Program-made: the position numbers and the translations under genes
In this document: positions 44,098-53,914 of the stretch, in pieces
How positions within the stretch are numbered: position 1 is the first letter of the stretch
How the letters are laid out: the number at the start of each line of letters is the position of its first letter
Source of the DNA: Bromus sterilis
Taxonomy: Eukaryota; Streptophyta; Magnoliopsida; Poales; Poaceae
Direction of reading: 5' to 3'
DNA: 64,000 bases
Assembly: GCA_950022295.1 (NCBI GenBank)
Contig: OX465599.1
Coordinates: 5,952,001-6,016,000, forward strand
Notes under the pieces: generated by a model
The model's input: only the letters and a program-made list of their open reading frames with translations
Database searches by the model: none
Told to the model about the DNA's origin: nothing

Positions 44098-46426
44098 GTT
44101 TGAGCCGAATATACTTGAACTCTCTCTCAATACAAAACTGCCAACGAAACTGCACCGGTCCACCCAAGAGTGCCTCGTTCGTGAGATGCACAATGAGATG
44201 TAGCATTGGAGTAAAGAAGCCTGGCGGAAATATCTTCTCTAACTTGCATAGCAACTCCGGCACTAGATCATGCAGCTTCTCAATCATCACGGGACATATC
44301 TGCTTAGCACAGACCGTGCGGAAGAAATGGCTCAACTCCGCTAGCACTCGCCAGATACGCTCAGGGAGATAACCTCGAAGCATCACCGGCATCAATCGCT
44401 CAATCCATATATGATAGTTGTGACTCTTCATCCCAGTGACTTTTCCCTTCTCAATATTGACTCCCTTGCTTATATTCGAACAATAACCATCAGGAAACAT
44501 CACGACGTATTTCAGCCACGTGAATGACTCCTTCTTTTGGTCCTTATCAAGCACAAACTGTGAATGCGGCTTCAACCACCCTTTTCGTTTGCCTTCAGGA
44601 GGCTGCATGTGTTGTCTCGGCCTATCACACAGCTCCTTAACATCGACTCTAGCCTTGACATTATCCTTTGTCTTCTCAGAAATGTTCAGGATTGTGTTAA
44701 AAAGGGACTCTGCGACATTCTTTTCGGTGTGCATCACATCGATGTTATGGGGAAGTGCTAATTCGTGATAATAGTCGAGCTTCGTTATGCCTGCCTCGTG
44801 AGTCCAGTTGTGCTCCTTACCATATCCGTCAAATACTGGGACACCGGATTTAGTACGCACGAGAGCGGCTAGCTCGGCCTTAACAGCTGCACCATTGAAC
44901 GTTGGTATCTGTCTTTCTTCAAGCACAACTTTTCCCTTCTTGAAGTTCCTTCTGTCCTGTCTGAACGGATGATCTCTTTTGAGAAACGCCCGATGCGTGT
45001 CAAAGGCGGAATATTTTTTACCCGCTTTTAGCCAAAGGAACTCAAGTAGTTGCCTGCACACTGGGCATGGCCACTTACCAGCTGTACAGTGGCCGCAGAA
45101 TAGGGCATACGCAGGCATGTCGTGCATGGAATATTGGTACCAAACTTTCATGAAGAAGTTTGACTTCGATGCACGGTCGTATGTCAACGTTGGGTGGTGC
45201 CAAGAGTGGTTCAGATCATCCACAAGCGGCTGCATGTAGACACTCAAATTCTTCCCCGGGTAGTCAGGCCCTGAAATGATCAGCGTCAAGAATATGGTAT
45301 TCCTTTGCATTAGGGCTGGGGGAGGGAGATTGAGCGGAATAACAAACACCGGCCAACAGCTGTACGAGGAACTCGACATGCCATATGGATTGAATCCATC
45401 CATAGATATGGCAATTCTGCAGTGCCGGGCCTCTGCCGTCAGATCGGGGTGGTCTTCATCGAACTTCTTCCATGCTCTGCCATCAGATGGATGTCCCATT
45501 GTTTCCCGTCCGTGCTCGTCAGGGTATATCTTCCCGTCCTTGTGCCACGTCATCTGTTTGGCAGACTCCAAGGTCATGTAAAGCCGCTGGATTCTTTTTA
45601 TGAATGGGAGATAACGAAGAATCGAAGCGGGGACCTTTGTCTACACCTTGGGCTCACCATCGGCTCCCTTGGACTCAAGATACCTAGAGGCCCCACACAA
45701 GCTACAGTACTTGTCATCCGCAAACTGATTCCAAAACAGAAGCCAACCTTTTGGACAACAATCTATCTTTATGTAGTCCATGCTGAGCGCTCGCGTGATT
45801 TTCTTGCATTCGTACAAGGTTTTAGGCAGACAATGACCATCGGGCAACGTGTTAGCATGTCTTACCAGAGTGGCTTCAAAGCATGAACGGGTCATGTTGA
45901 ACTGGAGCTTTGAGGCTAGTGCTTGCGAGATGGTATCGAGCTGACAAACATTTGCACCCGGGTACAGAGGCCTCTTAGCCGATTCCATCATATCATAGAA
46001 CGCCTTAGCGGATGGCTCGAGATCCTGTGGTTCAGGCGGTTGCTCCGGTTCCGGCGGTCCCTCTGGTTCAGCACAAGGTGGAGACTCCGACATGGCATCA
46101 CGGAAATCCTCCAGCAAGTTTCGCATGCCATCGTACTCTATGCCATCGATCCGCTGCCGCATCACGTCAACTCTATCACGTTCATTCTGACTAAAGTCGA
46201 CCGTCGTGACGAAGCCCGGCATATACCCATAAGCCCAAAGGTGTTGTTTCATAACCTCCTTTCTAGCGCGATGACGATTTTTGCAATGGAAGCAAGGGCA
46301 ACGGGGATCAAGTGTCTTTGGACCACGGGCTATATCCTGCACTACCATAGCGGTCTTCCATGCCCACTCATCTGTTCTGTCAACAACACTAGTACGTCCA
46401 CTATACATCCACCAATTATCAGCCAT
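44090..46426 (-). pseudogene. CACTA TNP2-type transposase, stop-interrupted and truncated
   Basis: The N-terminal transposase-associated domain opens MADNWWMYSGRTSVVDRTDE and includes CPCFHCKNRHRARKEVMKQH and LWAYGYMPGF. An in-frame TAG at 45641-45643 (after GADGEPKV) interrupts one continuous frame; it resumes VPASILRYLPFIKRIQRLYM, then ISMDGFNPYGMSSSSYSCWP, SGPDYPGKNLSVYMQPLVDD, the CGHCTAGKWPCPVC motif and HNIDVMHTEKNVAESLFNTI. It ends after RWQFCIEREFKYIRLKR near 44095, where the catalytic protein normally continues, so the C-terminus is lost. Not active as it stands. Confidence 0.9.
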
Positions 46427-46479
46427 CCTCTTCTGCTTTATTGAGAGCCAAACGACAAACATAGCATTTAATATCAAAC

Positions 46480-47600
46480 GGGAGATTAAAATGCTTCATT
46501 TTTTACGCATGCATCAACCTACATGTCTAATAGGAAAGTGGGTTCTAACCAGCCGCCGGATCCATAGATTGGGTAAGTTCTCCCTGACTCTACCCCGATC
46601 CGAGCAGAATTTCGGCAGCACCTCCCCGCTGCTCTCCCGATACACGTCTCGACTAAAAGTTGAGAGAATGTGCATCCGGAGAACAACGAGGAGGCGCCGC
46701 CGAAATCTTGTCTCGGATCGAGGAAGAGCCAGCGAGAACCATACCCAACTACGAATCCGCCGACTGTCCGATAAAAGCCATAAGCGTTACGGTTCAAAAT
46801 ATGCGAGACCACTAATGCATATTTATCCGCGTAACGCTTACAGTCGGGATGACGCCTAGGTGACGCGACTGCCTTGGTGATCTAGACATGAAAATAAACC
46901 TAGCTATATAAGACGGGTGAACAGATTCTCACCCTTGAAGCGTGATCGACGACGGGGGTGCGATACGACGAAGGGGGCTCCGAGACGGCGGCGGCTCCAA
47001 GATAGTCTGTAATTACCATAAAAACAACAATTTAGCCTCAAATTCTCAACAATTTACAATTTGGTCCTCGATATACTAGGACATATAGATTGAACTACTT
47101 AGATGTGCTCTAACTAAAGCACATCTAGATGTGCTTTAGCAAATCCGATAATAATGATATAAATCATCTTTTTATTTTTCAATAAATAAATGCATATATA
47201 CAAACATGTGATTATGGTTATGGTTGCATTGTGTGGCTTGTTCTATGAAACTATATTAAATAAATGGTTATGGTTGCATTGTGTGGCTTCTAACAAAGAG
47301 AGCCTATGATACTAGGCAAATCAGAAATAGCTAAATGAAGAATCAAGTGAAATAATTAACATTTTTTACAGCATCAACAACCATAAGCAATACCATTAGG
47401 CAGTACCAAATTTTCTAATTAGCATATAAATTTTTCAAGACCTAATTGGCTAAGCAGTAGCAATGGCAGTACCAAATCTTGCAAGTTTTTGAGGAGGGGG
47501 TGGCCACCTGCTAGGAGCTAGTCGAGGAGGGGGTTGGGCTGTGGCCGTCCTTCTGCTGGATCCTAAGGACGAGGCGCCGGCGAGCGCTGCTGGATCTTGA
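46480..47600. other. CACTA interior, no gene recognised
   Basis: Includes a weakly coding-like minus frame (46812-46519) without known domains, a TATA-like agctatataagac near 46900 and, at 47095-47145, a remnant of the MITE family of 18679 (ttagatgtgctctaactaaa, cacatctagatgtgctttag). Confidence 0.5.
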
Positions 47601-47699
47601 GGAGGGGGTGGACGGCGGCCGGCTCGGTGGAGGAGGGTCGACGGAGGTAGGCTCGGTGGAGGAGGTGCTCGGCGCGGCCCGAGCAAAGGAGGAGGTGGC

Positions 47700-47960
47700 T
47701 GGCGGCGCGAGGGACGGTGGCGGAGGGAGGTGCGGCGGAGGAGTGCGGCGGAGGGGGTGCAGCCGAGGGGGCTCGGGGGAGGGGCGTCGGCGGAGGGGCC
47801 TCGGCGGAGGACGTGCGGCGGAGGGGGTGCAGCCGAGGGGGCTCGGGGGAGGGGCCTCGGCGAAGGAGTGCGGCGGAGGGGGTGCAGCCGAGGGGGCTCG
47901 GGGGAGGGGCCTCGGCGGAGGAGGTGCGGCGGAGGGGGTGCGGGTCAGGCCGGCGGTGGG
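47700..47960. repeat. G-rich tandem repeats of 55-70 bp
   Basis: Units start gtgcggcggagggggtgcag at about 47743, 47813, 47868 and 47923 and contain agggggctcgggggaggggc. The plus strand has many runs of four or five G, so quadruplex formation is possible. Open frames on both strands are repeat artefacts. Confidence 0.8.
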
Positions 47961-48409
47961 AGGGCTCGGCTGTGGGAGGGGTCGGGGTCGGGATTTGGGA
48001 GGGATGGCGGCGACGGTTGACCCAGGGGGTCATCTGTCCGAAATTGGGGGCGCGGTCCTACGCCGATGGCCAAGCCGTCGGCTTAGGTCAATTAATTATT
48101 TTAATCCGAGATATGCCGACGGCCTAGCCGTCGGCTTAGGTCCATTTTCATTTTTTATTTTTTCCCATTATTACCTATAGCATATAGTCATGTCACCTAT
48201 AGCCAGACTAATAGCTAACATGTATAACATTTTTAAGAGACTTATAGCTTTTTTAATTTCTGTATTTTTTTGCGGGGTACAACTCTAGCACTTTGAATTA
48301 ATTGTGGCCATTTTCCATTTTTTAGTTTTATTAATTAATTGTGGCATTTTTCATTTCAATAGGAGAGCGAAACTCACATGTTTCATCGCTCCGGAGGGGG
48401 GGCTGGCGG

Positions 48410-50230
48410 TCTACCCCTATACCCCTCCAGTGATTCCGATGCTCCGGCGGTCTTCCTTCGGCGAAACCCTAGATCGGGGAGAACCGCAGATATACCCCTA
48501 TAGCTTTCTCCGTACGATGTTGGACCAATAGACTTTTTGTCTCTATCTGTGCTTGTTTAGCAAATATGTACACGGAGAACCAATGTTGGACACATTTCAC
48601 CACATTATTCACACCGGTTCACCCGTACCAGGGGCTTCGACATACAGATCCAGGATTTTACCAAGTGTTAGCCCGTGTCTATGAACAACGTCAGACACAT
48701 GACCTGGACATGCCATCTACCAATATTACATCACACTTCTACACATATGTTAGGGACACATGCAGGTTTTCGAGTGATTCCGACGCTCCAGCGGTCATTC
48801 ACCTCTGAAACCCTAGATCGGGGGGACCAGCAGGTCTACCCCTATAGCTTTCTCCGTACCAGGGTGGACCAATGGACTTCTTGTTTAGCACAAGGTTGGA
48901 CACATTTCACCTTGTTCATCAGTTTTCTTCTTTGTTGTTTTAAACTCTGCAACCATCTTCATACCATCAACTGTGATGTTTGGCTGCTGAGCACCACAAC
49001 CACCTCTTTTCTTCACTGGCTCATCAGTGTCCTGCTCTTGCTCAAGATCTTCACCCTGGAGCAAACCTTTTTGCTCTTTGCAAGCATCTAGCTAGGGAGG
49101 TAGACGATCCGGGCCCGCGCGGTAGGGGTTTATATATAGGAAACACCGATAGCTTAATCAGGGCATCGGAACACAGACATGGTTTGTAATGACCCTAGCT
49201 ATGACCTAACCAAACACAACCCAAGACAAATGTCCACCGGGCTACCCCCATCCGGAGAATATCTAGGGGGGTAGACAATCGGGAGGACCAGCAGGTCTAC
49301 CCCTATAGCTTTCTCCGTACCAGGGTGGACCAATGGACACGTACCGGGAGTTTCCACATACGGATCGACGATTTTACTAAGTGTTAGCCCATGTCCGTGA
49401 ACAACGTCAGACACATGACCTACATATGCCATCTACAAACATTAAATCACACTTATAAACATAACCTAACTCCACATGCAGGTTTTCCAATGATTCCGGT
49501 CCTCTGACGGTCATTCACCTTCGAAACCCTAGATCGGGGGGGCCCGCAGATCTACCCTTATAGCTTTCTCCGTACGATGATGGACCAATGGACTTTTTTA
49601 TCTATCTATGTTTGTTTAGCACATATGTACATGGAAAACCAAGGTTGAACACATTTCACCACATTATTCACACCGGTAGACACGTACCGGGAGTTTTCAC
49701 ATACGGATCGACGATTTTACTAAGTGTTAGCCCATGTCCGTGAACAACGTCAGACACATGACCTACATATGCCATCTACAAACATTAAATCACACTTATA
49801 AACATAACCTAGCTCCACATGCAGGTTTTCCAATGATTCTGGCCCTCCGACGGTCATTCACCTCCGAAACCCTAGATCGGGGGGGCCCGCAGATCTACCC
49901 TTATAGCTTTCTCCGTACGAGGATGGACCAATGGACTTTTTTATCTATCTATGTTTTTTTAGCACATATGTACATGGAAAACTAAGGTTGAACACATTTC
50001 ACCACATTATTCACACCGGTAGACACGTACCGGGAGTTTCCACATACGGATCGACGATTTTACTAAGTGTTAGCCCATGTCCGTGAACAACGTCAGACAC
50101 ATGACCTACATATGCCATCTACAAACATTAAATCACACTTATAAACATAACCTAGCTCCACATGCAGGTTTTCCAATGATTCCGGCCCTCCGACGGTCAT
50201 TCACCTCCGAAACCCTAGATCGGGGGGCGA
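48410..50230. repeat. 343-bp tandem repeat array in the CACTA right half
   Basis: Full units begin ggttttccaatgattc at 49481, 49823 and 50167 (342 and 344 bp apart). Older, more diverged units lie at about 48425, 48764 and 49290. Shared blocks include aaaccctagatcggggg, tatagctttctccgtacga, aacgtcagacacatgaccta and acttataaacataacctag. The last unit runs directly into the right subterminal repeats. Confidence 0.85.
48950..49090 (-). other. Coding-like insert between repeat units
   Basis: The minus strand reads KEQKGLLQGEDLEQEQDTDE and then PVKKRGGCGAQQPNITVDGM without stops. The composition is that of a real protein, unlike the flanking repeats. It may be a relic of a second CACTA gene or a captured host exon; I cannot identify it. 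Confidence 0.45.
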
Positions 50231-50734
50231 CGGCGGCCCTCGGCCTAGGTACGGCTACGCCGACGGCTTTGGGATGCCGATGGCCCACCACCAGGGCTGA
50301 CGAGCCGGGCCGTCTACGCCGACGGCCCCGACATTTGGCCGTCGGCGTAGGTTTCGGCCGTAGGCGTCAGCCTCCTCTCCCGTAGTGTTTGTGTTTGCGC
50401 ATTCATAAAATGAATGTATGTAAATTTGTGAGAGGTTATGTTTATACTACCATTCTCAAAAAATAAATCAAAAAAGTAAAGGTTTTGAATGTCAATGGTC
50501 TACACAATGGAAGGATAATCATATTGATATGTGTGTCATGCAATGCACACAAAGCGTAAAGAAAAACATCATACCGCAATGAATCCAGGAGAAAATGCCA
50601 TAATATGTACAATAGCAAGAAAACCTGCCTCGTGGAACTACATATACGGGGTGCATTCGTGGACCATGATACATTCTGGAGGTAGCCCTTCCACGACATT
50701 CCGCTCGATGCTTCACGACTTTGCGGTGACCGGT

Positions 50735-51130
50735 GGAAGGCGGTGGTGCAACTCATCACAGCGAGGTGGGAGGGGTGCGTGTGTACCCGCGGCCATACGT
50801 GATGGACGCTCTCGCAAAGGAGACGAGGCGGGGGATGAGTTATTCAACGGATGCCTCGGCTCTTGTGGACATTCATCGGGAAGAAGGTGATGCACATGCG
50901 TCGTGTTGGGTTTGGGGTTTGGTTATTTTATCAATAGTGCTTGAATTTCTGATATTGCATGTTCACACAAATTTGATCCACCTCTTGTCATTGCCCTGGT
51001 ATTTAACCTCAGATTTTCGCGCTGCTTCAAGTAGCTTCTATGGAAAGCATGCATTGTCCCGACATGTTCATGGAGATATCTTACCGCAGCACCCCGCTCG
51101 CCTGCATCATGCATGGTGGTTTGGTCTCGT
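50735..51130 (+). pseudogene. Two NHL/LEA-2-like fragments in altered order
   Basis: At 50735-50850 the plus strand reads GGVRVYPRPYVMDALAKETR then RGM, a C-terminal helix segment that is nearly the same as 10822-10945. At 51045-51130 it reads CPDMFMEISYRSTPLA, a mid-ectodomain segment. In intact genes the second comes before the first, so these are rearranged or derive from two copies. Confidence 0.65.
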
Positions 51131-51516
51131 CGGCGCCGTAGGCAAGGAAGGAGGAGGCAACACGTGGTGCCAAAGCTGAGAAGGACTCTATTGTTTTTCT
51201 TAGTTTAGAGAACCCTATTGGATGTATGGATCTACTTAGTTCAATTCAAATACTTGTGTTTACTACGTATTCAAGAATGACTATAACTTAGTGGACTCAG
51301 ATTTTATTTTCCTTCATGATATAAGTAATGGGAGGCCGGGGAAACGTGCCAATCAGGACAGGTCGCACCTTTCACGTTTATACATCATAATTTACAAAGT
51401 TATTACTTGTGTGTCTACCTTTCGTTTCTCAACTAACTAAATAAAGGGATCAGTTACGATTCCAAACTGAAACTTGCTACACCTCTTTATCCATCTACCA
51501 ACCGACCTGTCCTTCC

Positions 51517-51522
51517 TATAAA
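51517..51522 (+). promoter_or_regulatory. TATA box of the gene at 51604
   Basis: cTATAAAcc lies 87 bp before the ATG. The same stretch (gatcagttacgatt ... ataaacc) is found upstream of the related pseudogene at 42547, so promoter and gene were duplicated together. Confidence 0.6.
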
Positions 51523-51603
51523 CCTAGATCGAACGATCGATCATATATCCATGTACATTCTGCAGGTACGCTAGACTCCCCTCAACAAGCTGCGAAACAA
51601 ACG

Positions 51604-52245
51604 ATGGACGACCCCGAGAGGCAGGCCTTCCATGGACAAGTGGAGATCGTGGAGAAGAAGGCCAAGGCCGCCCAAGAGTGCCGTACAATGTGCATCCTGC
51701 TGGTCATCTGCGCCGTGATAGTCCTTTGCATTTTCCTCCCATTGCAGCTCCTCAAGCTCAACGCCCAATACTATGTCGCCATAGACACTATGTCGGGCCC
51801 CGACCCTTCGAGGGCGAGGGGCATCTCCTTCAACCTCACCCTCGGCGTCGCCTCCTGGAGCTATGGCTCCAAAGCATGCGTCAAACCCGGCACCCGCGTG
51901 GAGGTGCTCTACCAGAACATCCAGCTCGCCATGGCCGACACCGCCGAGGTACCGCAGTTCTGCGCCGAGCCGCGGAAGAGGGCGGAGCGGCGCGTCGTGG
52001 CCAGGCCCACCCTGGTGCCCACAGGGCGCGTGTTGGAAAGCCTCACGTAGGACATGATGCACAGGATGGCAGTGTTCGACGTTAGGCTGCATCTCCCCTT
52101 GGGGTCGTACCGAGTTCAGGGGCCGTACCACATGGAGAGATGGCTGACGGAGTGCCGTGACAGGCGGGTCGGTGACTCCGCCCTCATGTGCCCAGCTCGA
52201 GACCAAGAGATGAGAAGATGGCTTGAATATGCATGCCTATATTAA
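51604..52245 (+). pseudogene. NHL/LEA-2-like gene with one premature stop
   Basis: Opens MDDPERQAFHGQVEIVEKKA; membrane helix MCILLVICAVIVLCIFLPLQ; then YYVAIDTMSGPDPSRARG, ISFNLTLGVASWSYGSKAC, VKPGTRVEVLYQNIQLAM, VPQFCAEPRKRAERRVVARP and GRVLESLT, then TAG at 52048-52050 where the pseudogene at 42547 encodes E (a single G-to-T change). The same frame stays open to 52245 with DMMHRMAVFDVRLHLPLGS, TECRDRRVGDSALMCPA. Apart from the stop it looks complete (213 codons). It could be a recent or polymorphic null, or make a 148-aa truncated product lacking the last strands. Confidence 0.8.
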
Positions 52246-52499
52246 GAATATTTCAATGTAAAACCTGCATTTTGCTGCGGGTATTATTTTCTCCGTTCTA
52301 TATTAACTATCATCGAAACAAACGGAATGTATCAAAGCTTGTACTAGATTAGTTTATTCTAAAATATTTATACAATTTTTCTAAGTTGTGAAGTTAAAAT
52401 TAACTGCATATTTGAAAAACTGCATAATTGAAATGAACTGTTAAATTGGTACACTAGTTTTCTGGCACAATTTAGTCAATTTCAATGTCTGCGTTTTTT

Positions 52500-53215
52500 A
52501 AAAGGGAAAATCTGGGCAGGAAACTTTTAGGAGCGAGAAATTGCGGTTGGAACAAGCAACAAGAGCAATTGGGAGGAAACACATGGCGCAATAAATTGGA
52601 TGATAAACTCTCTGACACGAAAAACCAGGGGATGAAAACGCTCCGGGAATATGCAAAAAAATCGAGCTCGAGACATCGAGTGGGGAATATATGGTGAGAA
52701 AACTTCAAGTGATAAACACATGTTGCAAGAAAGTCAGCTGATGATATTAGGTTGGGGAATTTGGGCGGGAAAATTGCAAGCACAAGAAATAGGGTGGGGA
52801 ACATGTGGATAGAGAAATTGGACAGGAAAACTTCAGGCGGGAAACACAATGCGTGAAATTTTTGGCTGGACATATCGGACGGGAGAGTTTTGGCGGAAAC
52901 AAATTGGGTGCGGAAAATAAGGAGGGGGGGGGGGGGGGGGGGGGACATGCAGTGAGAAATACATGGCACGAGAAATTCAACGGAGGATATCACCTGGAAG
53001 AATTTGTGCTGGAACATTTTGGGTGCGAGAAACTGGGCGGGCAACTCTGGGATGAGAATTAGGGTGGAGAACACGCAACAAGAGAAATTGGGTGAGAAAA
53101 TTCTCGGATGGAAACACACGTTGGAGAAATACAAGGGTAGATATAGGCCGGACGAATTTGTGTGATAAACTTTTGGGCGCAAAAAATTGGGAGGGGTACT
53201 ATTGAGCAAAAGATA
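52500..53215. repeat. Purine-rich degenerate minisatellite with a 22-G run
   Basis: The plus strand repeats variants of gagaaattggg, ggaaaacttc and tggggaacatg at a loose spacing near 14 or 28 bases, including an uninterrupted run of about 22 G near 52922-52943. The minus strand is open for 245 codons with a periodic P-x-F-S pattern, explained by the repeat. No gene is supported. The stretch 53216-53900 beyond it holds no recognisable feature. Confidence 0.6.
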
Positions 53216-53914
53216 TGTGATTTCAGGGTGAGGAGGGGTGAGGTGGTGATACTGTTATCATATGCGTCAATACAATGATCACTTGAGCTACCATGCATGA
53301 TTAACTTACACTAAAAAAGATATTAAGCCCCAACACTACGTTACTAATTAAACCCGTCCCCATTTTGACATTCGTTTATATCGACTTGATTCTTTTCCCC
53401 CTTTTGTTAGATACACAATTAATAAGACTAAAGATCAACTATATATATATTAGGTTAGAGTGGCGTAGTTAGGCCTGTTTGCATAAGTATGAAGTCAACA
53501 TTTTCAAAGAAAAAACGTATGAATTCAAAGTTGCATAAGATTATTGTTTCTGCACTGTACAAATAATTCAAAATTGTAAAAGATGTATATTGTTTTTGTA
53601 GCATACAGCTGGACGTGACATTTTTAGTTTTCTAGATGCTTGATTTTAAAATTTTGAAAGCCTGGAACAAGAGCTTTGTCATGACGCATGATGCAAGAAA
53701 GAAAGACAAGTTATTATACTATGTATTTCATGAATATCAAGTATGCTAATAACATGGAAGTCAAAGCATCTAAGTTGATCGATGAAATTCAGTTGACATG
53801 ATGAAAGTTTGTTGCACACAACCGACTAGCCTAATTGATTCGCAAATCTAGGATTACAAAACTTGAACTAAATCTCAAGAAAAAAAATCAAAGCGAGATA
53901 TATTGTATTACAAA

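Larger units (their letters stand above)
43386..50387 (-). mobile_element. CACTA transposon, 7.0 kb
   Basis: It begins CACTACGGGACGGAGGC and ends CCTCTCCCGTAGTG, with the 3-bp target duplication TTT on both sides (43383-43385, 50388-50390). Subterminal regions (43405-43900, 48055-48145, 50240-50370) are packed with palindromic tacgccgacggcctggccgt-type repeats, the usual transposase-binding arrays. A TNP2-type transposase relic is on the minus strand at 44090-46426. The right half holds G-rich and 343-bp tandem repeats. Confidence 0.93.

Noticed and set aside
47608..48180. 190-aa Gly/Arg-rich plus-strand frame and 156-aa minus-strand frame
   Set aside because: Both are readings of the G-rich minisatellite; composition follows the repeat unit.
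43386..50387. CRISPR-like array from regularly spaced palindromes
   Set aside because: Spacing is irregular, the host is a plant, and CACTA ends with TTT target duplications explain the repeats.
52472..53209. 245-aa minus-strand frame with Pro/Phe/Ser periodicity
   Set aside because: Explained by the degenerate purine-rich repeat; no domain, no promoter, and the G-run encodes a poly-Pro stretch.
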